DNA of 64,000 nucleotides from JBHIBD01 sp046758865 (GTDB lineage Bacteria; Planctomycetota; Brocadiia; Brocadiales; Bathyanammoxibiaceae): contig JBHIBD010000003.1 in NCBI GenBank assembly GCA_046758865.1, positions 5,486 to 69,485 of the forward strand, given 5' to 3'. The translations under genes and the position numbers were made by a program. The notes under the pieces are model-generated. The model saw only the letters and a program-made list of their open reading frames with translations. It was not told where the DNA came from and searched no databases. How positions within the stretch are numbered: the first letter of the stretch is position 1; every line of letters starts with the position of its first letter. Positions 1-8,414 of the stretch are shown in pieces.

Positions 1-865
1 CTGCAGGATTAATCTGAGCATCCTGCAAGGCCCTTTTAACAGAAGAGATTACTCCGTCTCCCTGAGGGTGAGGAATGGTGATGTGATAGCCATCGCAACT
101 CAGACCGTAACCTATAATCTCTGCATAAATCTCAGCATCTCTTGCCAATGCGCCATCCAGTGACTCTAGCAGCAGTATGCCAGCTCCCTCTCCGATCAAC
201 ATTCCCTTCCGATTCTTGTCGAAAGGTCGACACACGTCCGGTGCCACTGCACCCAGGCGGCTAAAGCCCGTAAAAGCTACCTTCGAAAATGGGTCTGAAC
301 CGCCCGCAAACATGAAATCCACTCTCCCCAACTTTATAAGGTCACAGGCATAACCAATGGCGTAGTTACCCGCCGCACATGCGGTAGGTATCATGGTATT
401 GGGGCCTCGAAACCCAAATACCCTGGCTATATTAGCAGGAATATTATTGCACGGATGCTGAAGAAAGAGCTGTGTGTCTATCTGGTCCTCATCTTGCTCG
501 TGTCTGAGGAGATCTATCTTTTCAAGAATTTGTATCTCCCCACCGGTCGTCCCAACAGAGACACCTATCCTATCGGGTTCTATCTTACCCAAGTCAAGCC
601 GTGAATTGTCCAGTGCTATCTTGGTGGCTGCTATAGCAAACTGAGAACCCTTGCCGATATCCCCGATTGAACCATTGTCTATATAGTCGCGAAAATTAAA
701 GTCCTTTACCTCGCAACCCTTGTGGACCTTATGGCGTGAGGTGTCAAAGCACGTAACATCACCAACACCTGATTTACCTGCCAGTACCGCCTCCCAAAAG
801 GTCTTCTCTCCTGACCCAACGGGCGTTATCATGCCTATGCCCGTAATAACCACACGCTTATTCAT
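1..865 (-). CDS. fabF: Beta-ketoacyl-ACP synthase (KAS I/II, FabF type), C-terminus beyond window
   Basis: Condensing enzyme of type II fatty acid synthesis that extends acyl-ACP with malonyl-ACP. I translated it from the ATG at 865 (MNKRVVITGIGMITPVG). It runs open to the window start, giving about 288 of the usual 410 residues. The active-site cysteine sits in TACAAGNYAIGY near residue 168, and the later FDKNRKGMLIGEGAG block is typical of the family. The two catalytic histidines would be expected near or past the truncation point, and only the first (TIPHPQGDG) falls inside. It follows fabZ and acp on the same strand, so the three look like one operon. Whether it is a general FabF or one dedicated to a specialised lipid cannot be told from this fragment. 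Confidence 0.9.
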   Translation of the reverse strand, partial: MNKRVVITGIGMITPVGSGEKTFWEAVLAGKSGVGDVTCFDTSRHKVHKGCEVKDFNFRDYIDNGSIGDIGKGSQFAIAATKIALDNSRLDLGKIEPDRIGVSVGTTGGEIQILEKIDLLRHEQDEDQIDTQLFLQHPCNNIPANIARVFGFRGPNTMIPTACAAGNYAIGYACDLIKLGRVDFMFAGGSDPFSKVAFTGFSRLGAVAPDVCRPFDKNRKGMLIGEGAGILLLESLDGALARDAEIYAEIIGYGLSCDGYHITIPHPQGDGVISSVKRALQDAQINPA

Positions 866-877
866 AATACTTTTACC

Positions 878-1327
878 TTAACCAAGAGCTGTTTTATCGG
901 CCGTCGCAAAGGTGAAAGAGGCCTTGGCCACCGTATCCTCTCCGACCTTTGCAACACCCCGCACCATTGCAGCACTAGAGACCACCTTTTCTACCTCTAC
1001 CTCCAAGAACAGCTGGTCCCCGGGGAAAACCGGCTTTACAAAGTTTGCTTTTACCGAGGCTAGCAAGAAGACTGCGTCTGGATTATCGTCCTGTTTGAAG
1101 CTCTTTTTAAAGAGTATTATTGAGGCCTGAGCTAAGGCCTCGAGGGTAAGCGCCCCAGGCATTATGGCGTACTCTGGGAAGTGTCCTACGAAGAAGGGTT
1201 CGTTGCCAGAAACATTCTTAAGGCATACTATTCTTTTCCCCTCCTCTAATTCAACAACTTTATCTATGAACAGGAAGGGGTATTTTTGAGGAACAAGCCT
1301 CTTTACCTCCTCAAAATTCATTATCAT
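878..1327 (-). CDS. fabZ: 3-hydroxyacyl-ACP dehydratase FabZ-like
   Basis: Hot-dog-fold dehydratase removing water from 3-hydroxyacyl-ACP. The family signature FVGHFPEYAIMPGALTLEAL holds the expected histidine (GHFP) and glutamate (LEAL) pair. The usual PHRYPFL stretch reads PQKYPFL here, so one conserved but non-catalytic histidine is absent. A reading frame extends upstream to a TTG at 1345. I prefer the ATG at 1327 because AGAAGGGG lies six bases before it, and a second ATG at 1321 is also possible. The gene sits 12 bases upstream of the ketoacyl synthase and about 30 bases after acp, suggesting co-transcription. FabA-like isomerase activity is not suggested by the sequence. Confidence 0.9.
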   Translation of the reverse strand: MIMNFEEVKRLVPQKYPFLFIDKVVELEEGKRIVCLKNVSGNEPFFVGHFPEYAIMPGALTLEALAQASIILFKKSFKQDDNPDAVFLLASVKANFVKPVFPGDQLFLEVEVEKVVSSAAMVRGVAKVGEDTVAKASFTFATADKTALG

Positions 1328-1356
1328 ATAGGCCCCTTCTACCAAGCCTTTTGGGC

Positions 1357-1632
1357 CTAGGCCTCCTGCAGCCTTCCACTCTCAGCCAGTACTGCTTTGG
1401 TCATGTCAATGGTAGCTGTCAGAGAGGTAATATCTACCAGTTTCTCCTCTGGTATCTGAATCTTAAATTTCTTCTCAATAAGCGCCAATATCTCCAGGGC
1501 CAAGAGGGAGTCTATCTCCAGTTCCTTAAAGAAATCGGCGTCCCTCTTGTTCCAAATCTCATCCCTGTCTAGTTCCGTCACCTCAGCAACAATGGACGTC
1601 ACTTCTTTTTCAATATCTTCTGCGTTCAACAC
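1357..1632 (-). CDS. acpP: Acyl carrier protein
   Basis: Small acidic carrier (about 91 residues) that holds acyl chains on phosphopantetheine. The attachment serine is in EIDSLLALEIL near residue 42, with the usual helix-rich surroundings. The start is a GTG directly after AAGGAGG, and a TTG one codon later has better spacing, so the true first residue may be either. It is the first gene of the acp-fabZ-fabF unit and lies just downstream of a good promoter candidate. At 91 residues it is longer than the roughly 78-residue housekeeping ACP and its N-terminus is atypical, so it may serve a particular lipid pathway. That is inference only. Confidence 0.88.
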   Translation of the reverse strand: MLNAEDIEKEVTSIVAEVTELDRDEIWNKRDADFFKELEIDSLLALEILALIEKKFKIQIPEEKLVDITSLTATIDMTKAVLAESGRLQEA

Positions 1633-1715
1633 TTCCTCCTTACGGTCTCAAAAGTCGCCAAATTACACAAAACAGCCAACCCTGAAGACATATCATACCC
1701 CCTTAAAGAGATTAA

Positions 1716-1745
1716 CATATACCACAGGCTCAACTATATTGTCAA
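1716..1745 (-). promoter_or_regulatory. Sigma70-like promoter for acpP-fabZ-fabF
   Basis: On the minus strand, TTGACA (1740-1745) is followed after 18 bases by TATATG (1716-1721). It lies about 85 bases before the acpP start, in the gap between the zinc-ribbon gene and acpP. This is a match to consensus by eye only. Confidence 0.5.
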
Positions 1746-1829
1746 TAGCAATCTTAAATGATCGATTTTATGTAAAGGAAACTCATTATATAAGTTGGGC
1801 TTACAGGGAGGACGGTAATACAATGATGA

Positions 1830-2114
1830 TTAAGCAGTGTGTGAACCCTTCTGCGGGGACTTCCCCTTCTCAGCGGTTTTTCCCTTATCTGTAGATTTGC
1901 CCTCTTCTGCCTTGGCCTTCTGCCGGTATTCCTGGCTGCGGTAGTCGGTCTGATAAAATCCACTGCCCTTGAAGATGACAGCACTACCGGCACCAAGAAG
2001 CCTGGTAGCCCTGTTGCCGCACTTAGGGCACTTCTTTACGTTGCTTGCCGTTATAGACTCAAATCGCTCGAACACATGGCCACAACCCTTACACTCGTAT
2101 TCATAAGTGGGCAT
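1830..2114 (-). CDS. FmdB-family zinc ribbon protein
   Basis: Small protein of about 94 residues of the FmdB/CxxC regulatory family. It opens MPTYEYECKGCGHVFERF and has a second CPKCG knuckle, giving a four-cysteine zinc ribbon in the first 40 residues. A basic, low-complexity tail rich in Lys, Gly, Thr and Ser follows. I chose the ATG at 2114 because the family nearly always starts MPxYEY and GGAGG precedes it at about eight bases. The longer upstream frame has no family support. The precise function of the family is unsettled. It stands alone between the sensor gene and the fatty acid genes. Confidence 0.88.
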   Translation of the reverse strand: MPTYEYECKGCGHVFERFESITASNVKKCPKCGNRATRLLGAGSAVIFKGSGFYQTDYRSQEYRQKAKAEEGKSTDKGKTAEKGKSPQKGSHTA

Positions 2115-2226
2115 TTCATACCTCCACAATAAGGAAATCCACGACAACCACAAACAATTAATTATAAGCAAAAGACACGTCATGTCTATAGCAAATTGGC
2201 GGGATTTTGTGGACAGCACCCTGCAG

Positions 2227-4413
2227 CTATTTAAACTTAAACCCCTTCTCAGTAAAAAGTCTCACGCAGGCATCCACCGCATTAGCATCATAAAGGACGC
2301 CCCTATTTTTTGAGATTTCCTCAAGGGCCTTGTCTATGCCGAGGGCCGGGCGGTAGGGTCGGTGAGAGGACATTGCCTCAACAACGTCCGCTACCCCCAG
2401 GATTCTTGCCTCCAGGATAATATCTTCACCTGATAGACCTGCAGGATATCCAGAACCGTCCATTCTCTCCTGATGTTGAAGCACGATTTTGGCAACCGGC
2501 CATGGGAATTCTACCTCCTTCAATATGTCATAACCGGCCTGAGGGTGAGTTTTAATCATATTGTGTTCAGTCTTGGTTAGGCGACCTGGCTTACTGAGAA
2601 TCTCAGCGGGTACAGCTATCTTGCCGATATCGTGGATAACACCAGCCATACGGATTCCATCAATCTGCTCCCTCGAAAGGCCCATCTCCCTGGCTATGGT
2701 ACGGGCAAGATCGGCCACGCGCCGCTGATGGCTGGCCGTGTAGGGGTCCCTCGTCTCGACTGTCGATGCCAGGGCCTGAATAGTCCCCCCCAGGGACCGC
2801 CGCAACTTCTCAGTGCTCTGCTTAAGTTCTTCCTCTGCTTGCTTTCTAACACTAATGTCAGTATAGTGTTCGACGCGCCCCCCTTCGTATAAACCAGCGG
2901 TTATGGGTTGACTCCAATGGTTTAGCCACCGTTCTTCACGTCCATCGCCAGGAAGTACATGACAGACAAAATTCTCCACGTAGGTATTATTGTCATAAGT
3001 CTTAAAGATGACTTCCTTAAACTTCTCTCCTTCCTCAAAAATATGATGTATCTTGTCCTTTATAAGTTGTCTCTTATCTTTACCAATTACGTCATCTCGT
3101 TTTAGACCAAAATAAGATTCTAGTGCCTTATTTACCCACACCACGCGGAAATCCTTATCGAGGATAAAGACACCCACCTTTGAGCTATCCAGTACATCAT
3201 CGGTTAAGGTACGGTAGCGTCCCTCGCTCTCTCGCAGTGCCTCCTCTGCCCGCTTGCGCTCGGCGATTTCCTTTACAAGCTCTTCGGTACGCACTAATTT
3301 ACGGGTTTTCTCCACAATCTCCTCAGCCATAATATTAAAGCTGCTGGCCAGGGAGCCTATCTCGTCCCTGCGGGCGAGCTGAACTCTACATTCTAAGTCT
3401 CCGTCTGAAAATCTCTTCATTGCGTCCGTCAATCTTTTGATGGGCCTTGACATTGAAATAGCAAAGATAATTCCCACACTGGTGACTGCAGCAACACCAA
3501 TAAGCCCCATAATCAATGCAGCAGTGCCAAGGGTTTTTAATGGTGCAAAGGCCTCTAACTTATCTATCTCTACCAAGAGCGTCCAGTCATATTTGGGCAT
3601 ATACATAGAGGCGCCGACTACGGGTATGCCCCTGTAGTTACGATAAATGCCGGTCATTTCTTCACCCTGGGCGCTCCTGCGAACAGGCTCCGTGTCCACC
3701 ACCTGCCTCAGGGGAGTACCCTCTATGAACCTCGACTCAGTGAGCATTATCCCGTCCCTATCAACCAGATAGACCTCTCCGGTCTCTCCCAACCCGGTCC
3801 ACTCGTATGTGACATCGCTCAGGGCCTCCAGCTTGAGAACATTAACCAGGACACCTATTCGTTCATGAAACCCTTTAGAGGTAAGAGGGGTAAAGATAGA
3901 GAAGCAATCTGTTCCCGCTTGAGGGTAATGGAAGGGACGTTTGAGACGGATAGCCCCCCTGCCTTGCTGAATGTACTTGAAGTCCTCGTCACTGGATATA
4001 TCGATCCCTATTACCTCCTCATTACTAGAGGAGACAATCTCCCCCTTGGGGTTTATGACGGATATCTCCACGAGATTCTTATCTACCAGGAGCTTCTTAT
4101 TTACCCGGAGATGCCTGTTGAGTTCCCGGACGGTCAGGTCAGCGTCGGGGCCCTGTAGGTTTATCCTCTCAAGGCTGTCCCTTATAAATCCATCGGAGCT
4201 GAAGGCCATTGCCTGATTCTTCTCTGCTGCTAGAAAAGACAGGACGTGAAGCTCTCTTGACTCTGCAACTGCTCTCAGCTTCTCCATCGTCTGGCGCTTT
4301 ATGGTACTCCTGGCATGGAAGTAGCCTATCGTTGTGATTGCGGCAATGGGTATGAGCGAGATGCAGAGTCCAAATATAAGTAATCTGCCCCTAATTGACC
4401 GGACTGCATTCAT
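2227..4413 (-). CDS. Membrane sensor cyclic-di-GMP phosphodiesterase (Cache-HAMP-PAS-HD-GYP)
   Basis: Predicted inner-membrane receptor that degrades cyclic di-GMP. In order from the chosen ATG: a transmembrane helix (about residues 10-32), an extracytoplasmic Cache-like sensor of about 260 residues, a second helix near 300-325, a HAMP linker (MSRPIKRLTDAMKRFSDGD), a PAS domain (about 415-530) and a C-terminal HD-GYP domain. The catalytic motifs are HDIGK near 594 and HQERMDGSGYPAGL near 648, so the enzyme looks active. The frame extends 14 codons upstream to another ATG at 4455; the start at 4413 gives a more typical N-terminus. The sensed ligand cannot be read from the sequence. Confidence 0.92.
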   Translation of the reverse strand: MNAVRSIRGRLLIFGLCISLIPIAAITTIGYFHARSTIKRQTMEKLRAVAESRELHVLSFLAAEKNQAMAFSSDGFIRDSLERINLQGPDADLTVRELNRHLRVNKKLLVDKNLVEISVINPKGEIVSSSNEEVIGIDISSDEDFKYIQQGRGAIRLKRPFHYPQAGTDCFSIFTPLTSKGFHERIGVLVNVLKLEALSDVTYEWTGLGETGEVYLVDRDGIMLTESRFIEGTPLRQVVDTEPVRRSAQGEEMTGIYRNYRGIPVVGASMYMPKYDWTLLVEIDKLEAFAPLKTLGTAALIMGLIGVAAVTSVGIIFAISMSRPIKRLTDAMKRFSDGDLECRVQLARRDEIGSLASSFNIMAEEIVEKTRKLVRTEELVKEIAERKRAEEALRESEGRYRTLTDDVLDSSKVGVFILDKDFRVVWVNKALESYFGLKRDDVIGKDKRQLIKDKIHHIFEEGEKFKEVIFKTYDNNTYVENFVCHVLPGDGREERWLNHWSQPITAGLYEGGRVEHYTDISVRKQAEEELKQSTEKLRRSLGGTIQALASTVETRDPYTASHQRRVADLARTIAREMGLSREQIDGIRMAGVIHDIGKIAVPAEILSKPGRLTKTEHNMIKTHPQAGYDILKEVEFPWPVAKIVLQHQERMDGSGYPAGLSGEDIILEARILGVADVVEAMSSHRPYRPALGIDKALEEISKNRGVLYDANAVDACVRLFTEKGFKFK

Positions 4414-4726
4414 CCCTAATCCCTTATGCAGGAAAGGTAAATGTAAGCATTCCAAAACGTTGCAACCGGGTACATTGCTGACTCATCCACGCGTCACAAG
4501 TGCGGACTTTTAGGTACCGGCTACAATGAATGAGTGAACTTTATGCTAAGCTGGCAGCTCACAAAAAACATACCACAATAATACGAAATGGCAAGTTTAT
4601 TTGTCTATTTGGAGGGGAATTTTACAACATTGTGTTCAATATCTACATTGAGGATTACATTGCAAACGACGTTTGGGAGCTTCGCAGAAATTAAATCTTT
4701 ATGTTGCGTGGTCTGCGCAAAACGGA
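4414..4726. other. Intergenic region, nothing recognised
   Basis: About 310 bases between the sensor gene and the Fe-S gene, visibly more AT-rich than its flanks. I see no convincing gene, RNA or strong hairpin. It must hold the promoter for the HD-GYP gene, but I could not pick a clear one. Confidence 0.5.
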
Positions 4727-5605
4727 TTACCGGGAAGGTTCTACCCGTGAGAGAATCTCTTTCTCCCAAAGGAATTTATAGACAAATACCTGGGGCACCA
4801 GGAAAAAGACAATGAGAGAATACCATAAAACCCTGCCAATCCAGTGAGGCTCTGCCTGGGGCGTGAACCCGGGACTTCTCACCATCCTTAGTGCATCGTC
4901 CCGACACTGCTCCCGACACAGACTGCATCCCATACAGAGGTCTTCCTTGAGGCCGGGAGGGGTTCCCCCTGTAAGGGCCCTCACCGGACATGCATCCACA
5001 CAGCTTCCACAACCGGTGCAGTTCTCTGCATCAAATTCCGGGCGGTACGGGCCGCTTATCACGGCCTCCTCTAGCCCGATGTCATACCTTAGAATCATGG
5101 GCACGCAGCAGCAACGGCAACACAGACATATCGAATACGAATTAGGTGCGACACAGTGTTCTAGCTGTGCCACAAGGCCCTTTGAAAAACCACCGCGGAT
5201 AACCTCCTCCGCCTCCTCTCTGGAAATCCTCCGCGCCCCGGGCCTGCCCGCCATTACCTCGGCAGCAGTGTTTATCTTCATGCACGTCATGCGTGGTGCA
5301 TCGCAGCGATGGTGAAGCTCTCTGCACGGACACGGGCTCACAACTATTGACCTTGCCCGCGCCACCACCCCAAGCACTGCCTCCATGGGCAAGGGCATCC
5401 CACCATGGACCTTCAGTGCATACTCCGCCATCAAGGGCCTTGCAAGCCAGCGGCCTATGAGGGGCACTCGCAGTGCTGACCTGGCACTGTCAACATAAAA
5501 GCTGAGGACGACATAGTAGTTAGAGAAAAGGAGACCCAGCAACGACTTCCTTGTTCGGCTACCGGAGTCAAAGAGCTGGACCACATCGGGCATAGTCTTC
5601 TGCAT
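4727..5605 (-). CDS. Membrane-anchored 4Fe-4S ferredoxin-type protein
   Basis: About 292 residues. The C-terminal half has two adjacent four-cysteine motifs, CTGCGSCVDACP and CMGCSLCREQC, which should bind two [4Fe-4S] clusters. Before them are unusual cysteine-rich patches (PCPCRELHHRC and CLCCRCCC) that could hold a further cluster or metal. A single hydrophobic helix near the C-terminus (WYSLIVFFLVPQVFVYKFL) suggests membrane attachment. The start at 5605 follows GAGGGACAG; an ATG at 5620 is possible. It is immediately downstream of the geranylgeranyl-reductase-family gene, so it may deliver electrons to it. I do not recognise a characterised homologue. Confidence 0.8.
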   Translation of the reverse strand: MQKTMPDVVQLFDSGSRTRKSLLGLLFSNYYVVLSFYVDSARSALRVPLIGRWLARPLMAEYALKVHGGMPLPMEAVLGVVARARSIVVSPCPCRELHHRCDAPRMTCMKINTAAEVMAGRPGARRISREEAEEVIRGGFSKGLVAQLEHCVAPNSYSICLCCRCCCVPMILRYDIGLEEAVISGPYRPEFDAENCTGCGSCVDACPVRALTGGTPPGLKEDLCMGCSLCREQCRDDALRMVRSPGFTPQAEPHWIGRVLWYSLIVFFLVPQVFVYKFLWEKEILSRVEPSR

Positions 5606-5679
5606 CTGTCCCTCACACATAAGCGCACTCAGCAAGACCCAAAGCAAAAAAGCAATCTAGCATATTATATGTTAAAGCG

Positions 5680-6939
5680 TCAATATCTAGACGCCCTCTC
5701 TTCTAACGGCGTGGACTTATATGTGGCGGAGTCCTTGAACCTGCTAATCTGCCTTGCCTCGTACCAGGAGGTAAACCTCTCCAGATATCTTAGTATTGGC
5801 CTGGGTGGTCTGGTTCTAACCCTCCTTAGCCCCTCGAGGGTTCTGTCTCCCCGCATCACTTCACAGAAGGCGTACCACAGTCGGTCGTTCTTGCGATACA
5901 GGTTGTGGATGTAACTGGAGAAGGTATTGAAGAAACTCCGCATCTTGCCTGCGACAATTATCTCCTGCATGAGGTTTGTATCTATCTCCTTTTCGTAGTC
6001 CAGAAGGCTGCCGTTGCCTCTAACAAGGTATTTTTTGACATGATGTGCAGCAACCTGCCCACTCATCAGGGCATAATACAGCCCCTCACCTGTAAATGGG
6101 TCTGTAAGCCCAGCAGCATCCCCGACCAATACCCCCCAGGCTGAGGCAATAGGTTCTCCCAACCTCCTGGTAGGTATCGGATGTACACGGATACGTTCGT
6201 CTCTTATCTTCAGACCCTCTTTTTCCAGAAACGCCCGAAGGTATGCCCTCAATGTCCTGACCAATTCCCTGGGAACCATGGCACCGACAGTTAGGGTGGC
6301 CTCTTTGGGAAATATCCACGCATACCCACCCGGCACAGTGCCCCAGTCAATTATAAAAAGGTCCCCTGGGATATGCTTGGTGCTACTATCTTTCTCCAGC
6401 TCGCAGATTACTCCCAACTGGACCTGAGCAATGCCTCCGGGGTTTATGGCCCTTCTCACTATGCTACCAGCCCCATCTGCCCCCACAACCACACGAGCAC
6501 CAAAGACACCTCGTTCAGTAAAGACCTTAGTCTGCTTCACATGGTTAGGGGCATGCTCAAGCGAGAGCGCCCTTTCTCCCAGTAACAGGGTCGCACCACT
6601 CTCCTGGGCATATCTGAGCAAGAGGTTGTCAAACCTCGCACGATTCACGGTGTATGAGATGGGCAAGCTGTACCTCCTGGTAAACCTGCTTTTCAGCCGC
6701 CGCTGGAAGACCATACCGTAAATTTCCCGCTCCACCACCTCTTTGACACCAAACGGTAACATACGTACGGCCTTCAACTGGAGTCCGCCCCCGCATACTT
6801 TGGGCCTGGAGGGCTTGGACGTACTCTTACCCTCTAATATGGCAACATTTATCCCACACTTGGCAAGCGTATAGGCGGTCATAGAGCCTGCGGGTCCACC
6901 ACCTATTACTATACAATCGAAGGTCCTTAGTGGGGGCAT
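5680..6939 (-). CDS. Geranylgeranyl reductase family FAD-dependent oxidoreductase
   Basis: Flavoprotein of about 419 residues. The N-terminal dinucleotide motif is VIGGGPAGSMTAYTLAK and a second FAD-contacting block is GDAAGLTDPFTGEGLYYAL near 280. Both are diagnostic of the group that reduces isoprenoid double bonds in lipids, chlorophyll side chains or menaquinone tails. In a non-photosynthetic respiratory bacterium a quinone or prenyl-lipid substrate is most likely (inference). It lies 18 bases after nuoN on the same strand and is followed by a ferredoxin-like gene, so it may be co-expressed with complex I. Related FAD hydroxylases such as UbiH types are an alternative but fit the motifs less well. 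Confidence 0.85.
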   Translation of the reverse strand: MPPLRTFDCIVIGGGPAGSMTAYTLAKCGINVAILEGKSTSKPSRPKVCGGGLQLKAVRMLPFGVKEVVEREIYGMVFQRRLKSRFTRRYSLPISYTVNRARFDNLLLRYAQESGATLLLGERALSLEHAPNHVKQTKVFTERGVFGARVVVGADGAGSIVRRAINPGGIAQVQLGVICELEKDSSTKHIPGDLFIIDWGTVPGGYAWIFPKEATLTVGAMVPRELVRTLRAYLRAFLEKEGLKIRDERIRVHPIPTRRLGEPIASAWGVLVGDAAGLTDPFTGEGLYYALMSGQVAAHHVKKYLVRGNGSLLDYEKEIDTNLMQEIIVAGKMRSFFNTFSSYIHNLYRKNDRLWYAFCEVMRGDRTLEGLRRVRTRPPRPILRYLERFTSWYEARQISRFKDSATYKSTPLEERASRY

Positions 6940-6957
6940 ATTCTATGTGGAAGGGAA

Positions 6958-8412
6958 CTACATAACGGGGGATGCTATTGCCGCAACGGCCTCTTTAATG
7001 ATCCCTAACAGGGGAGAGGGATAAATACCCAGGACCAGGATGGTAACACCCAGTACGGCCAGAACCAACCTCCCTGCTATGGGATGAGATACCACCACCT
7101 CACCCCTCCCTACAGGCATTGCGTACATCCTCAGCAGCAGTCCCAGGTAATAATACAAGGAAATAGCTGAATTCAACACACCTATCACGGCCAGGCCTAT
7201 AAACCCCGAGTTTACCGCCGCACTAAATAGATAGAACTTCCCAATAAACCCTGCTGTAAGTGGAATCCCCGCCAGGGAAAGGAGGCACACAGATAGAGCC
7301 GCAGATTGTACGGGATAGGTGTAGGCCAGGGCCGTGTAATCCTGTATGCTGAGTCTCTCTTCAGGACCCCTTGAGAGATAAACCACACAACCGAATGCGG
7401 TAAGCCCCATAATGGCGTACACCGCCATGTAAAGGAGGGCAGCCTCCATTGCCCTTGTGTTAAGTGCGACTATGGCAACAAGCATGTAGCCCACGTGGGC
7501 AATACTGGAGTAGGCGAGCATCCTCTTGACGTTATCTTGAAGCAGGGCGGACACGTTGCCTACAATCATACTTAACACCGAAATCCACCAGAGTGCTGAC
7601 ACCCAATCGACGTGCGGCACAGAGAATGGGTTTGCGAAAAGCCTCAACAAAAGGGCAAAGACAGCGACCTTGCTCCCCGCTGACAGGAATCCGCTAATGG
7701 GCGTGGGAGCCCCTTCGTAGACATCAGGCGCCCACATATGGAAAGGAACCATTGCCACCTTGAACCCCAGCCCCACCAGCATCATGGCTATGCCTATCTG
7801 TATGTGGAGTAGCGGTGCCCCCTCAGAGAGTTTCTGCTCTATCTTCAAGAAATCCATTGTCCCTGTTGCACCAAAGACCAGAGCTATGCCAAAAAGTAGG
7901 AAGGCACTGGCAAAGGCTCCTGTGAGCATGTACTTGATGGCGGCCTCGTTGGACACCCACCTCGTCTTCTGGGAGGCAACCAAGACATACGAGGACACCG
8001 ACAAAAGCTCTATACCCAGGAACATCAGGAGTAGGTCCTTGCTTGACACGAGCAGCATCATCCCCAATGTGGCCAGAAGGATTAGCGGGTAGTACTTACC
8101 GCCATCAACACCTGTAATGTCCACATAGCCCAGGGACATCAACATTGTCACAATCGCCACAAGAATAAAAATAGTATTAAAGAACACCGTATAGCCATTA
8201 ACAGCCACCATGGATTCTTCATAGGGAACAACCACCCCCCATTGGGAATATGCTGCAAAAAGGGCGAGGACCAGCCCCAGGAGAGTCAATATAAATACTT
8301 GCCACGTATTGCGATAGAACGCATCCACCAACAGCCCCACCATCGCAAAAATGGCCACGATGAGCTGTGGCAGTATGGTGCCCAGATTAACGACCGGAAA
8401 GGCTATCTCCAT
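6958..8412 (-). CDS. nuoN: NADH-quinone oxidoreductase subunit N
   Basis: Antiporter-like membrane subunit of complex I, about 484 residues with around 14 predicted helices. It carries the conserved segment MAPFHMWAPDVYEGAPTP-like (MVPFHMWAPDVYEGAPTP here) and the AYSSIAHVGYML helix with proton-channel lysines nearby. The length matches the family (480-500). It is the last gene of the nuoA-N run and starts 2 bases after the nuoM stop, indicating tight translational organisation. Confidence 0.96.
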   Translation of the reverse strand: MEIAFPVVNLGTILPQLIVAIFAMVGLLVDAFYRNTWQVFILTLLGLVLALFAAYSQWGVVVPYEESMVAVNGYTVFFNTIFILVAIVTMLMSLGYVDITGVDGGKYYPLILLATLGMMLLVSSKDLLLMFLGIELLSVSSYVLVASQKTRWVSNEAAIKYMLTGAFASAFLLFGIALVFGATGTMDFLKIEQKLSEGAPLLHIQIGIAMMLVGLGFKVAMVPFHMWAPDVYEGAPTPISGFLSAGSKVAVFALLLRLFANPFSVPHVDWVSALWWISVLSMIVGNVSALLQDNVKRMLAYSSIAHVGYMLVAIVALNTRAMEAALLYMAVYAIMGLTAFGCVVYLSRGPEERLSIQDYTALAYTYPVQSAALSVCLLSLAGIPLTAGFIGKFYLFSAAVNSGFIGLAVIGVLNSAISLYYYLGLLLRMYAMPVGRGEVVVSHPIAGRLVLAVLGVTILVLGIYPSPLLGIIKEAVAAIASPVM

Positions 8413-8414
8413 GG

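Noticed and set aside
1..1632. Assigning the fabF-fabZ-acp genes to ladderane lipid synthesis
   Set aside because: No ladderane-specific gene such as a desaturase or radical SAM enzyme is visible, so only general fatty acid roles can be supported.
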